A stretch of DNA of 64,000 nucleotides from Auriscalpium vulgare (taxonomy: Eukaryota; Basidiomycota; Agaricomycetes; Russulales; Auriscalpiaceae): positions 1,302,001 to 1,366,000 of the forward strand of contig JAHBBC010000015.1 in NCBI GenBank assembly GCA_019915015.1. The letters are read 5' to 3'. Every line of letters starts with the position of its first letter. Within the stretch, counting starts at the first letter, position 1. Below the pieces are notes generated by a model that was not told the origin of the DNA, searched no databases, and saw only the letters and a list, made by a program, of their open reading frames with translations. The position numbers were made by a program, and so were the translations under genes. Below are positions 31,301 to 43,134 of the stretch, in pieces.

Positions 31301-33254
31301 AGATTCTCCAGGTATCCGCCGACCCCAGAGTGCTGGTGTGTCGACACGAGCGCGATGTTCGTGTTGTCGTACAGCCCCGGGAATAGCGTGGTGAGGTTGC
31401 CCACGATAGAGCGGCGGATGCCGGTATCGCCCATCGCGATGTCTGTGCATATGCGGCGACGGGGACATGCGTGGATGCATATGGCACGGCGCAGGTGCGG
31501 GAAACATGAGATATCAGAAGGCCGCCGGATGCAGATGAAGGGAAAGGCGGCGTCGGATGAACAGCGAGAATGGAGCGCGGACGCGGGGCATGGTCAGCGG
31601 CCGTCCATGACTGTCGGAAAGCCCCCAGAGAGGGAAGCAGACACGCACCGGCATTGATGAACACGACACGGTTGGTCGAGTTTGACGCATCGGCAACAAT
31701 CCAGGCGCGGCTGCGTTGCCGCATGTGGAGGCCGCTATCTGTTTGGGCGAGCGAAGCATAACCCTGTCAGCAACAAAACGTCAGTTAGATGTCTGCAGAC
31801 GCCGAGCATGCATAGACGTAGAAGCGTAAACGTAAATGAAGGAAGAGCGTGATGATGACAGGCATTCAGTGGCGGTTCGAGAACGCCAAGAGGTAGACAT
31901 CGGCACAGTTCCTGCGCACCGGTGGTTCACACTCGGGCCCATTTCTGTCTGTTCCTGCCGGGGTCAGTCGCTCGCGGGAGCGAACACCACGCGGCGCACA
32001 GGGCGAAACAGAAATAAAGTGAGAGCCGCCGGCGGGCGCAGAGGGCCTGTCCACCTAGTCGCCGCTATCCTCCCACCGAGTCGCCAGCACCCCACAGCAC
32101 AAGCATGTTCGTAACTCGTGTTTGTGCACCGGCGCCAAAGAAAGCGCACTACAATGCACGCATGGGCCTACCCCAGACCCCGCACGCCACGTGAATATGT
32201 CAGCGCGCAGGATGTACTTCAGTAAATGTGTGGCGATCGGCGTTCCATGCGCCGATGCGAATAGGGGGGATCACGAAGCGCCGCGATGCATGTATGGTAG
32301 GGTCGCCACTGAGGGAGACGAGGAGCGGGGCGGCGGACGGGGAGATTCCGATGAGATGAAGATGCGGCGTAACACGTACCATCATGTTCGTCTCCACGAC
32401 CGGGCTGCCGGTGCGCGAGCATTCGTACGACACGAGCGGATTCAAATGGTTTGTGGGTAGTGCGATTGATTCGTGTTCGTGTTTGCGTTCATGTTCGTGG
32501 CCGTGTTCGGGTTCGGGTTCGGGTTCGGGTTCGTGTTCGTGTTCAAGAGCGGACGGTGGGGCGCGTGAAGAATGATTGGAGGATGAATGAAGGCAAGGAA
32601 GTGCAAGTTGAACGGAGCGTTTACCCTGTGATATCCCCAATTCCTGCAAGAGAGGCAGTGTCAGCACCGAGTCCAGAAAGAGAATAGCCGACTCAAAGGA
32701 CAAAGAATGGGCTACTGGGACAGCCAGGCAGACAGGCCAGGACGTGCAACGAACATCCTACGAGGGAGCGAGATGAGCAGCGGCATCTGCTGCATACGAT
32801 GGACGCAACCAAAGCCGACGATCCTCAACGCCGCCCCCATTGCATCGCCCGGCCTTCCAGTCCATTGCTGCAGCAATATTGCCCCTTCCACCTCCCGAGA
32901 CGACATGCAGCGTCCGAACGACGGTGCGAGACGAGCAGCGGCCATCTCCTGCATACGATGGACGCAACCCCTGCCGATGATCCCGCACGCCGCCCTGTCA
33001 CATCGCCAGCCTTCCCGTCCACCGCAGCAATATCGCCTCTTCCACCACGAACTCGAAACACGTGAAATCAAGCACTCACCGAGTCCCAGCAGATACTGCG
33101 AGCCACTCTGCTGCGCAAGCACATTCTGCGCGGGGCCGAGCGACGCAAGGAGCGCGGTCGCGTACAACCACGCGCGTTTCACGGATTCCCTGGCGGCGCG
33201 CATGACGAAGGCGACGGCGTCGGGCTGAGAGGTGTATACTTGTGGAAGGGGCAT
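28336..33254 (-). CDS. Neutral ceramidase
   Basis: Twenty-two minus-strand exons give 760 residues: 33254-33080, 32643-32625, 32404-32380, 31763-31649, 31442-30991, 30918-30741, 30675-30648, 30587-30486, 30421-30281, 30219-30158, 30097-30073, 30008-29955, 29878-29853, 29751-29681, 29597-29473, 29361-29204, 29144-29017, 28958-28833, 28773-28654, 28597-28566, 28512-28490, 28433-28336. The enzyme hydrolyses the amide of ceramide to sphingosine and fatty acid. Landmarks: GIGDITGPVVETNMMGYA, zinc-site STHQHSGVGGY (His147, His149), PVHGTS (His256), nucleophile Ser328 in GDTSPN, Glu523 in PGELTT, Tyr561 in NTYGHY, then the C-terminal Ig-like domain. Methionine 18 (33203) begins a good signal peptide ending VLAQQ and may be the true start, so secretion or lumenal location is expected. 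Intron 5 has a GC donor. Exons 2 and 3 are only 19 and 25 nt. Confidence 0.93.
32470..32546. repeat. TTCGGG/TTCGTG hexanucleotide microsatellite
   Basis: Degenerate 6-bp repeats inside intron 2 of the ceramidase gene. They create a shadow ORF rich in Glu-His/Pro. Confidence 0.7.
32768..33052. repeat. Direct repeat of about 120 bp in ceramidase intron 1
   Basis: Copies at about 32771-32894 and 32930-33052, offset by about 160 bp; both contain GCATACGATGGACGCAACC, then GCAATAT...CCTCTTCCACC-like sequence. It helps explain the unusually long intron 1 (436 nt). Confidence 0.65.
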
Positions 33255-35661
33255 CGCAGCGGTGCGCGGGCAAGACTGTATTTATATTAGAGGTTGCAGA
33301 GCAGGATCGCAGAACGTTCTGATAGGCAAGGCCGCGCGGGGGTCGTCAACGTCTGCGGCACGTGTGCATGTGCTTCGGGAAGCAGGCCGCCGCGTGATGG
33401 AATTGGAGCCGGTGTCAATATATTTGCGCGGGTGGTTGCGGACGGCGGCGACGGTGAGGGCTCGTTGAGGGCGGGAGAGCGCGACGGCGGTGCGTCGACC
33501 GCACGACGTTGAAAAGGAGCGGAGATCGTCATACGCGGCGGTGGCGACGCGTCGAGCGGAGGGCGGGCCGGTCGGCTGCGTAGCTAGGGCGGGGCCGCGG
33601 ATGTTCTTCAGCTCCTCTTCCTTCTCTCTCTCACCGCCTGCCATGTCCGCCACCTGCACAGCTCTCCTTCTCTCTTCTCAACGCGTCACCGATGCCGAAA
33701 CGCTCACCTGTCTCTCGATGCAAGGCTCGCCAAATTGGACGGTCGGAGACGGGAGGGGGAGGTGGGCTGTTATCGCGCTGCCCTCGCCCTCGTGAGCGGC
33801 GCACTTATACGCACATACCGCTCTCTGGCCCATGACTGCACGCAAGCAAGTATGCGCCGCCGTGATTGCAACCGTGCATCGCTGGAGCCCAAGGCCATGC
33901 CCCTTGTGGCGCGCGCCATCCGCTGGCCTGTGCGCGTGCGTGCCCGGTCTGCTGCTCGCTGCCCGGAACAGACGCCACGGACGCTGGCAGGGTCAGGATG
34001 GGATATAGGAGAGGCATGGAATGGTGTCGGTGTCGGGCCCGAGCGTGCGTACGTGCGTGCATTGCTCTCGGGCACCGTGTGGGCTGCTGATTGTGCTTGC
34101 GCGCGATGGCCTGCGCAGGACGTTGTTGGGGAATGATCTCGTGCTCACCCTGAAGATGCTGCTGTGGACACTGTCAACCCAACGTGCATGCTGTGCTAGG
34201 TCTCCTCTGGATGTCCTGGCACTGCAAGCGTCGTCCGGTTTCATCTTGGCCAGCGATCGGGTGATCTGACGAGGTTGGGTTATCAGCGTGTCGTGGTGCT
34301 AAGACTCTGAGTCTCCACTAGGAACTTGCAAGCGATGTCTGGCCTGATCTTGGCGACCTGACGATTGATCTGACATATCAGCATATTGCGCATATCAAAC
34401 CTCTGACTGCCCCTCTGATGTCTGCAGGCCACTTCAAGTGTCTTGGCCGGCGTTGCACCCCCTGGTATCGAGGGCAAAGAGTGGCTGTTCAAAGGTACAA
34501 CATAGCGCGCAACGGTGCCCCTGGCTTGGACAACCATTGGTGGACTAGCGAAACCTTGTTCTGGGCCATGTAGCGCTGGGGGCGCAGCCGCCTGTCCAGG
34601 GATTCGAGTCACCGCTTCCGAGTCTCACTGCAACTGGCGTTTATGCACGAACCATTGTACAACTTACTAGGCACGACGAATCTGACCGACCCAGGCCTCA
34701 ACTCACGGACCCGTGAGGCTCCGGTGTAATGACAATGACAGGCGTTACATCGCGTCGCTCTGCAGCCCTGTGGTGTAATATAATTGCACGCAGACATCTC
34801 TTGACCGGTATTCAGCCCTCTGGGCTGCTCTAGATGCGCTCTGAAGCCGCTCGGAGAAGTCCCTCGTGGCGTTTTGCCCTGGCTGTCTATGTAATGCGTT
34901 CCTGCCCCTGCGGCGCACCCGGCGATATCTCTCTTCTTACCCCGAGTGGAACAACACCACGGGCGAATCGGTTCCCTCATCGTCGCCTCGCCTTGGGCAT
35001 TCGACAGGACTGAGGAACGTTCGGACGCGTCGGCGGTGCGCCTTCGTGCTTCGGAAGTGGTGGTCACGGGGCCGCCAGCAGCTGCAGCGGGTAGCTGGTT
35101 ACCCTGAGCGATTGTTCCGCACTGAACGCGGGCCGCTTTAGATCCTTTGAATTCGGAGAGATAGCACCGAGATCAGACAGGATCAGACGGTCGAGTCGCG
35201 GTGCTGTAGCATTGGCGAAGGCCTAGGTAGAGGTTGGGTAGAGGAGTTCTGCCAGTATATCATAGCCTACGTCATCAACCCATCAGCCATGCGCTATGAA
35301 TAGATAACCCCGTGGAGCAGGAAGCCCGTTGCTCTGCGCATGGAACACGAAATATCCTGAGGTATCTCCGAACAAGAAAAAAAGCAGAGAGCTCGCCGTC
35401 GTTTGGAACGACGCCCAGCAGGCCGTGGGCGACGAGCGGGGCGCGAGATCTAGTAGGCAGATAATGAGCAGCGGCTATGACATAAATAGAGAGGCGCGCG
35501 TGGCCGGAGCCAAAACGGGAGCTGGCTCCAACCCAGTCGGGTCTCCTGGCAGAACTTGGAGAGATATTCTTATCCAGCCCTGATGAAAGCACACAGCACA
35601 CGCGGGCACGTATCCTCCGCCCGCTGTTGTCCTCTCCCCACCACCATCTCCACCCACAGAC
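33255..35661. other. Intergenic between divergent ceramidase and GH5 genes
   Basis: Head-to-head promoters of the two flanking genes. ORFs up to 152 codons (34609-35067 minus) have no recognised domain. Nothing else supported. Confidence 0.4.
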
Positions 35662-38600
35662 ATGGCTAACCCCGCCCGCCCGCTCTCGGGCGCGCCCAGC
35701 GACTATGCCACACCCCTACACACTCCCTTGCACGGCGATAGCGAGCTCGCCCCGCCCAACGTCCCCTACGGCGGCGCCTACCCGCCCTCGCCCAACCAGA
35801 CCCCGCGCGACTCGTACGCAAACAGCCAGCAGGACCAAGACATCCCCAACTCACCCTCTGCCTCGTCGCCGTTTCTCGGGAACGCCGAGAAGGCCGAACA
35901 CCGCGCCCCCGAGTACATCGTCGTCGAGAACCCGCCGCGCAAGGGCGCACGCCGCCCGCTCTACCGCCGCCCGCTCGTGTGGCTCCTCGCGCTCGTGGCC
36001 CTTGCGGTCGTGGTCCTCGCGGTTGTGCTCCCGGTGTACTTCGTCGTGATAAAGCCGAAGCACCACGACAGCGCCGCTGCGGTTATTGGCGGTGGGTCCG
36101 GCAACCCAGAGAGCCCCTCTGGTGCGACGTCCGGCGGGGACGGCTCGACGATCAAGGCCGCGGACGGTTCGACGTTCACGTATAGCAATTCGTTTGGCGG
36201 CTACTGTGAGTGCCCCACTTCCGTTGTGATTCCAGCACAGGAGATGTCGGCTGGTCCGCTCTGTGCTTCGCGCCACCTTTGGTCCGCTGTGCGTTTCGGG
36301 GCGACGCCTGTCCGTCTTGGGCCGCGCCGGGGCCGTTTGTGCTTTAAGGGGGTGACAGCGACAGCGACAGATCATTTGTCGCGACTGTATCACGAGTTTA
36401 GCATTGACGTACTGACTTGTATGCGCTGCGTCGCAGGGGTGGATGATCCAAAGGACCCGTTCAACAACGCCGCGCGTCCAAACTCATGGACGCCGCCGCT
36501 GAACACCAGCTGGACGTGGGGCACAGACCACGTGTATGGCGTGAACCTCGGAGGGCTGTTCGTCCTCGAGCCGTTCATCTCGCCTGCACTCTTCCAGAAG
36601 TACCCGGGCACGGTGGACGAGTGGACCCTGAGCGAGGCAATGGCCGCGGACACGTCGTCCGGCGGGGGACTGCAGGCGCAGCTCGAGCAGCACTACGACA
36701 CGTTCATCGTGAGTCCTATGTAGCGTGTGTGCGCGCGTGTGACTCACGTGGGGATGGTGTTTGTGGCGCAGACGGAGCAGGACATGGCTCAGATTGCGGG
36801 TGCGGGTCTCAACTGGATTCGCCTGCCGATACCCTACTGGGCGATCGAGACGTGGCAGGGCGAGCCTTTCCTAGCTAAAGTCTCCTGGAAGTACGTGTGC
36901 CGCGAACAGCCGGTTGTCTGACGTTGTTGACGCTCGCCGTGCTAGGTACATCCTTCGCCTCATAGGGTGGGCGCGCAAGTACGGGCTGCGCATCTATCTC
37001 GACCTTCACACGGTCCCGGGTTCTCAGAACGGTGCGCGCCTCTACTCGCTTCACTATCTGACGTTGGATGTGCTGAGCATTGGCGCGCACAGGGTACAAC
37101 CATTCCGGAAAGCAGGGGCAGGTCAATTTCATGGCCGGCATCATGGGCCTCGCGAACGCGCAGCGCACGCTGGACTACATCCGAATCATCACAGAGTTCA
37201 TCTCGCAGCCCGAGTACCGCGACGTCGTGCCACTTTTCGGCATCGTGAATGAGGCGTACGTGCATGCCATTGGGCAGGACCAGATTACTTCATTGTGAGT
37301 TCTCCCGCTACCCCCGTCCGCTGTTGCACGTTCCGCAACGTTCTGATGCTGGAGCGCGTCGGTGGCTTCTGTGTCACGGCGGCGCGCACTGCATGGTGTT
37401 CTTGACATGTCTGACACACCGCTGCTCCAGCTATCTTCGCGCCCACGACATGATTCGTAACATCACGGGATACGGCGAGGGAAATGGGCCGTACATCGCG
37501 ATCCACGACGGGTTCCTCGGGGTGTCCAAGTGGGCAGACTTCCTCCCCGGCTCGGACCGCGTCGTGCTCGACACGCACCCGTACTTCGCGTTCGACGGGC
37601 AGCCGAACGATGCGCCGCTGGTCGCCGACGATGGGCTGGGCGAACCGGGCGGCGTGTGGCCGAAGCAGGCGTGCAATTCGTGGGGCGCGAGCATCAACAA
37701 CAGGTGCGAGATTCCATTCTTCCTGGGGTTGTCGGGTGCTGACCGGCGTGCTGGCAGCCAAACTGCGTTCGGGGTGACGGTCGCGGGGGAGTTCAGCAAC
37801 GGGTACAACGACTGCGGGCTGTTCCTCACGGGGGTGCTGAACTCGCCGACGTACAAGGGGGACTGCACGCCGTTCAACGACTGGCAGAACTACAACGCGA
37901 CGTTCAAGCAGGGGCTTATGAATTTTGCGCTGGCGAGCATGGACGCGACGCAGGACTGGTGGTTCTGGACGTGGAAGGTGCGTTGGAACGTCTGCCTGTC
38001 TATTTGACACATGCGGGGAAGCGGCCGTGTCCGAGCCTTTCGGGTGGCGCGCGGGAGCTGGCGCTGATCCGCCCCGGCTGTCTGCCTGCCTGTCTTCCCA
38101 CCGGTCTCGAGTGCGGCGGGCTGGCGGAGAGAGCGGCCGGCCGGGGCACGCCGGTGCTGACGCCGTGCTCCACCGCCATGACGTACGCGCGAATGCTGAC
38201 TTGCTTCCTTTTTGCCTCGGATCGGCAGATCGGCAACTCGTCGACATCGGGCGTCGTCGAGGCGCCGCTGTGGTCGTACGCGCTCGGCCTCGCAAACGGC
38301 TGGATGCCCGCCGACCCCCGCCGCGCCGTGGGCAAGTGCGCCGCCCTCGGCGCGAACATCGCGCCCTTCGCCGGCACGTACGCGGCGTGGCAGACGGGCG
38401 GCGCCGGTGCGGGGACCATCGCGCCCACCGCGCGCGAGACGTTCGGCGTGTGGCCGCCCGCGACGCTGTCCGGCGTGCCCGCGGGCGTCCCCGTCGCCGT
38501 GCTCCCGACGTACACGCCGACGGGCACCGTCGCGACGCTCCCGCCGCCGCAGCTCACGCCGCAGGTCAAGCAGGGCGACGGGTGGTTCGATGCGAGCGAC

Positions 38601-38942
38601 ACGGCGGGCGCGATGACGCCGGTCGCGGGATGCACGTACGGCGACCCGTGGGACTCGGCCGCGCAGCCCACGCCGACGGCGGCGTGCCCCGCCCCCACGG
38701 GTGTGGTCCCGACGACGAGCGCGGTGCTCCCGACGACGACGAGCGCAGCGCCCGCGACGAGCGTGCCTGCGTCCCGGACGACGACATCCGCGTCCACGAC
38801 GCGCGCGCCCGTGGTGCGCCGCGAGGAGCAGCCGTTCGATGTGCTGAGGGACAGCGACGGCCACGGCGGGGTCGACGGCTGCTGCGGGTACGACCACAAC
38901 GGACTCTGCTGCCAACACGTGGACGAATTTTGCTTTTGCTGA
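35662..38942 (+). CDS. Membrane-anchored GH5 exo-beta-1,3-glucanase
   Basis: Eight exons (35662-36205, 36437-36708, 36772-36890, 36946-37031, 37093-37294, 37431-37703, 37758-37977, 38229-38942) encode 809 residues. Residues 1-104 are a Pro/Ser-rich cytosolic tail, 105-130 a single membrane segment (type II anchor), then a Ser/Gly stalk and the GH5 domain: VYGVNLGGLFVLEPF, AGLNWIRLPIPYWAI, LDLHTVPGSQNGYNHSG, acid/base Glu in GIVNEAY, HPYFAF, nucleophile Glu in VAGEFSNGYNDC, DWWFWTWK. It should trim beta-1,3-glucan ends at the cell surface during wall growth. A Thr/Ala/Pro-rich tail follows and ends with a short Cys cluster (GCCGYDHNGLCCQHVDEFCFC, 20-odd residues at 38877-38939), which I do not know from this family. 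Confidence 0.92.
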
Positions 38943-40523
38943 ACCCTACTATAAGCCAGAGCCACCGCGGGCGGGCGGGCGGTAGGGGGGCGTGCAGTGA
39001 AGCTCAGGACGCGGGCTTCGGGAAGGGGCGTTACGAGAGCTTTGCGGGCTGTTTAACTGCATATGGCGCGCGGTTCGCGGGCGGCCGCGCGGATGGGACT
39101 CGGACTTGCACACACACTCACTGATACACAGAGCACATACCATACATGCATACGGACTATCTGGACTGGTTGGTGGGGTTGTGGAGTACGGACGATTTTT
39201 ATAATGCGTTTTTATTGGACTACTTGGCGTATCATACCGTGTACCGGCTCGTGTCTTTGACTTGAGACTGGTACTCGGAGGTGGGATCCTAATGCGAGAC
39301 GCGGTCAGAAGCTGGCAGTCTATCTGACGGTTTCATTCGCATCTGGGTGCCTGCCGCGGCGTGCACTTGGGTTCAAGTTTCGGGATGCAGATCGGGCGCT
39401 CGCTCGCCGTGCGGTAGCGTTTTGCGATGCACCTGGGCTGGCGCTCGGCAGCAGAAAGGTGCGAGGGACGCGGGGTGATGGCGATAGGTGGGTGTGGGGG
39501 ACACGCGCGAGATGGGATGTGATGTGCACAGGCCCGTGCCAGACCCAGTGGGATGGTGTGGGCGTTCGCGATGACGATGAGGTCACTCCGCCGGGAAGTG
39601 GAAGTGAGGCGCAGGCGCAGGCGCGCCCCTGCATGTGCGCGGGCTTCAATTCTGCGTGCAGGCTGGCAGAGAGGGGGCGGGGCGGTGCGCATGCGAAGCC
39701 GAACGCGAGGATTAGGGGCGCGTCGTCGATAGAGCGAGCCATGTGTATGCGCGGAGGAGGGCGCGGCTTCGGCGGCGAGGCGTCTGTGCGAGGGCAGAGC
39801 GGCGCGCCTGTCCCAATCCCGACGAGGCGAGCCCATCTGATTCTCCGCGTTCCCAAGATTGAATTGAAGGACGTTGCATTCGTCGCGGCGCGTGCGCGTG
39901 TGCGGGAACGGCGATGGCAATTGCACGCGCGCGGGCGCGAGGAGATAAGCTGGGCGGACTGGCGCGCGATGGGAAGACGGCATCGGATGGGGGGAGGTGG
40001 GAGGTGGGAGGCCGGGTCAGGGCCCGAGGGAGGCAAATAGGCAGGCATGCAGGCGCGCTGGGATTAGCGACAGACGGATAGCACATACTGTATATTGGGC
40101 GCGGGCGGCCCTGGCGACGGAGAACCCGCGCGCACTCACTATAGTAAATGAGCGTGCTGGGCGCAGCGGAGCGGCGGGGCGTACATACCGAGGCTATTCT
40201 TGCTGTTCGGGTGCGCGCGCGCAGGGTGATCTGTACATGTACATGCAGTAGATCTGATATGATAGAATAGATGGGTAGGCAAAGAGATAGCTTGGCGGCG
40301 GGTGATATTGGATATTGCGACGTGTGTTTGGGAGGGCGATGTGCGCAGGCGCATCAGGCGGGAGGCGAGCAGCGCGCGGGCGTAATTGGTGCGGCGATGG
40401 CGGAGGCCTGGGTTCGCGGGGAGCCGTTGGAAATGGATGAGGCGGGGGTGCAGATGGGCGAGGCAAAGAGGCCATTCATTTGTGGCGGCGAAGGGCTATT
40501 GCACCCGGAGCGTACTTGCTAGT

Positions 40524-40561
40524 GGGCGTAGAGTCACTGTTAGGGCGTAGAGTCACTGTTA
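40524..40561. repeat. 19-bp tandem duplication
   Basis: GGGCGTAGAGTCACTGTTA occurs twice, directly adjacent (40524-40542, 40543-40561). GAGTCA resembles a bZIP half-site; functional meaning is speculative. Confidence 0.7.
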
Positions 40562-41002
40562 GGTGGGCGAGGCAGGTGAGATGCGATCGGGCTGCCCAAA
40601 CCTTGCTCGCCGGCTGTCCCCGACGCAACGCGGACTCCCTCCTCGAAGTTCTCATCCTCGTTTCAACACACCGCAACAGTCTCACATCGTGCATTATATG
40701 ATATGTGGCCCGCGCAACTCGACTGGACTGGACTGACCGCGGACCGCGAACGTGCACGCGGATCGCAAGTGCTGTCCTGTTCGAGTTCCGAGCATGCCAC
40801 GCGTCGCTGGCAGTGTTCACTGTGAGTGTACATGTCCTGCCAGTGCCGGCCCTTCCATCGCCAGAGGGCCCTCGTGAGATTACCGGCTGCACGCGCACGT
40901 ACTCAGTGACGGCGACGCGACGACAAGACAACGTCCATGCCCGCCACCCGCCCGCCACACCCCAAGGCACCCCGCGTCGCGTCAACGTCTGCGCCGCGTT
41001 CT

Positions 41003-41062
41003 GCATAGAAAGGGCCACAGCGACATAGAATGGGCCGCAGCGGCATAGAATGGGCCTCAGCG
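41003..41062. repeat. 20-bp tandem repeat, three units
   Basis: Three adjacent near-identical units built on CATAGAATGGGCCGCAGCGG (41003, 41023, 41043). Lies about 2.1 kb upstream of the TEA gene. Confidence 0.7.
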
Positions 41063-43134
41063 GCACACGCTCCCCGCCGCGTTCAGATTATGTTGGAACA
41101 CGGCAGCACGGCACGCATGCACGGAGGACTCGGAGGCGGTGAAGGAATGCTCGGGCGCGGGCACGTCGCGTCGCGTCGCGTCGGGGCATGGAATGGGAAG
41201 GACCAAGTTGGATGGAGGGTGGGGTGGGAGGCATGGATGGAGGGCGGGGGACGGGGGACGTGGAACGTGCTACGAGCATGCATGCGGGGCCGGCGCGAAC
41301 GGCGGCGGTGAGGTGATCATGCCAGCGGGCCAGCCGCCGTGCGCCGCAATCCCGCGACGCGCGTTGGCTGCCCGTCCGGTGCGTGCACCCAAGCAGTGTC
41401 GCCCTCGCTGCCCACAGCCTGACTCGCGTGCGCGTGCGCTTGGCGGGCCCCGGCTCCGCACGCCGCCCGCCAAAAGCAAACTGCCAAAACCACGCTGCGC
41501 GCCCAGCCGCCGCGTCCGCAAAACGTGCATCGATATCCCGCCGCGTATCTGCGCCGCGCCCTGAATTGTGACTCTGGCTGAGGGCAATCTGCGCGCGCGT
41601 AGTTACTTTCCTACGCGTGCTGTCAGCGTGCAGCCGGGGCTGTCAAACAGGCGTCCCGCAGCGCGCCTGCACGGGCCTGCTTATTATTGTGTGTCGACGT
41701 CGGCTGGCCTGCGCCGTGCGGGAGGAGTAAAATGCGAGATTGAATGCGATGCTGGCATGGGTTGCGCTTACGGGGGCGCGCCGGGGCGGGTTTCACGCGC
41801 AGGCTAGCCGGCTGGAGAGCAGGCGAGTCTGTGCGGGCGGGAAAATGGCTGTAATAGGTGCGTAATGGACGCCACATGTCCTGATAGCTGCTCTGCGGGC
41901 GGCGATAAATGAAAAGAAGGTGGGCCAGTACATAGCCGCGGAGAAGAGAAGGTCGAAGGCGTCGCGTAGGGCCAGTGCCGTGAACGGTGACGTTCGACTG
42001 GCGGGCGATCGAGGCGGGCTATGCGCCTGGGGCTCGGGCGGGCGGGGCGGGGCGGGCGTTGGCGCGCAGGCTTCTCGAGGATGCGATTGGAGCGGGCGCG
42101 CCGCGCTGTGATTGGCCGGGCACACGCTACAGCGTCCGAGGCTAATACGCATATGGGTTTGCCATGTCGCGGACTTGGAAACGCGCCTGCCGGATCGCAC
42201 TTTGTCCGCGACGCAGACGGCGATGACGCCCGCGCGCGTCCCCGCGCGGCCGTTTGTCGAGATTTCGACGACGATGCGCGGCTCTGGGTGATGGGAAGCG
42301 GTGCGGATAGATGGATGCGCAGATTGCTGTTGGAGGCGCGAGGGCGTTGCCGTGACGTGGGATGCGCTAGCCCTCTAATATGCACGGTCCCCGGGCAGAT
42401 ACTGACTCCCAACTCAATCGCGCATGGAAGGCCAGTTTACGTCGCAGCTCGTGTTTTCGCGCGCCCGTGGGACCCCGTCGTCGATGCCGCCCCCGAGATC
42501 TGCACACGCCCGGACACCGAGGACGGCCCCCAGCTGCACGCCCATTGGCTGCCCGCCCTCATTGGCTGCGTCCCAGCCAATCCCCGCGCGCCCCCCGGTT
42601 CGGCTACTACGCCCGTCCCGCAGCGCACATGGCGGACCCCGCATCGCGCTTGGCTGTCTGTCAGCGGCTCGCAGCTTTGCCCCGCCGGCGAGCAGCAGCG
42701 CGCGCGCGACGGGGAACATTCGCGCGCGGACGCAGAGGGCTCGCGGGGCATGCCGTGAGGGCAGTATTACCGCATCGGGCGCGCAGGGGCTTTGCGCGCG
42801 CCGCGGGTCGAATTCGAACTGGGCTGGGGCGGCGGACCGGCGAGCGGTTCGCGGCGGTCGCCCGCCTGCGCTGCTCGGGTGCGCGAGGGAGGCCGGGGGG
42901 GTGGGCGTGCGAAAGGGGGGGCATCTCGATACTGCGCGCGAGGCTGCCGCTCCGTTAATTGTGACGTCCGGCCGGTGCGCTCGCCTCGCCGTGCAGCTGG
43001 GCCGGGGCTGCCTCTGGCAATCGGGCCCTCGCCGCACACGCTTTGGTAAGGCCCCCATCGCTACTTATATCCTCCGCCTCTATGCCTCCCTCCCAGCCAG
43101 CCCCTCCCCGCTCGTCTGCACCCGCTCCCCGTCC

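Larger units (their letters stand above)
38943..43134. other. Long GC-rich intergenic region upstream of TEA gene
   Basis: About 4.2 kb with many overlapping shadow ORFs caused by high GC and no splice-supported gene. It contains short tandem repeats and probably the extended promoter of the TEA-domain gene. Confidence 0.45.

Noticed and set aside
30992..31657. Long plus- and minus-frame ORFs over the ceramidase exon 5 region
   Set aside because: Shadows of the high-GC coding exon; only the frame with STHQHSGVGGY matches the enzyme.
32200..32703. 167-codon minus ORF with Glu-His-Pro repeats
   Set aside because: Lies across introns and micro-exons of the ceramidase gene and is produced by a microsatellite.
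42424..43134. In-frame upstream extension of the TEA gene (about 237 codons)
   Set aside because: Composition matches GC-rich non-coding frame; a pyrimidine-rich leader immediately precedes the ATG at 43135 and the domain starts soon after.
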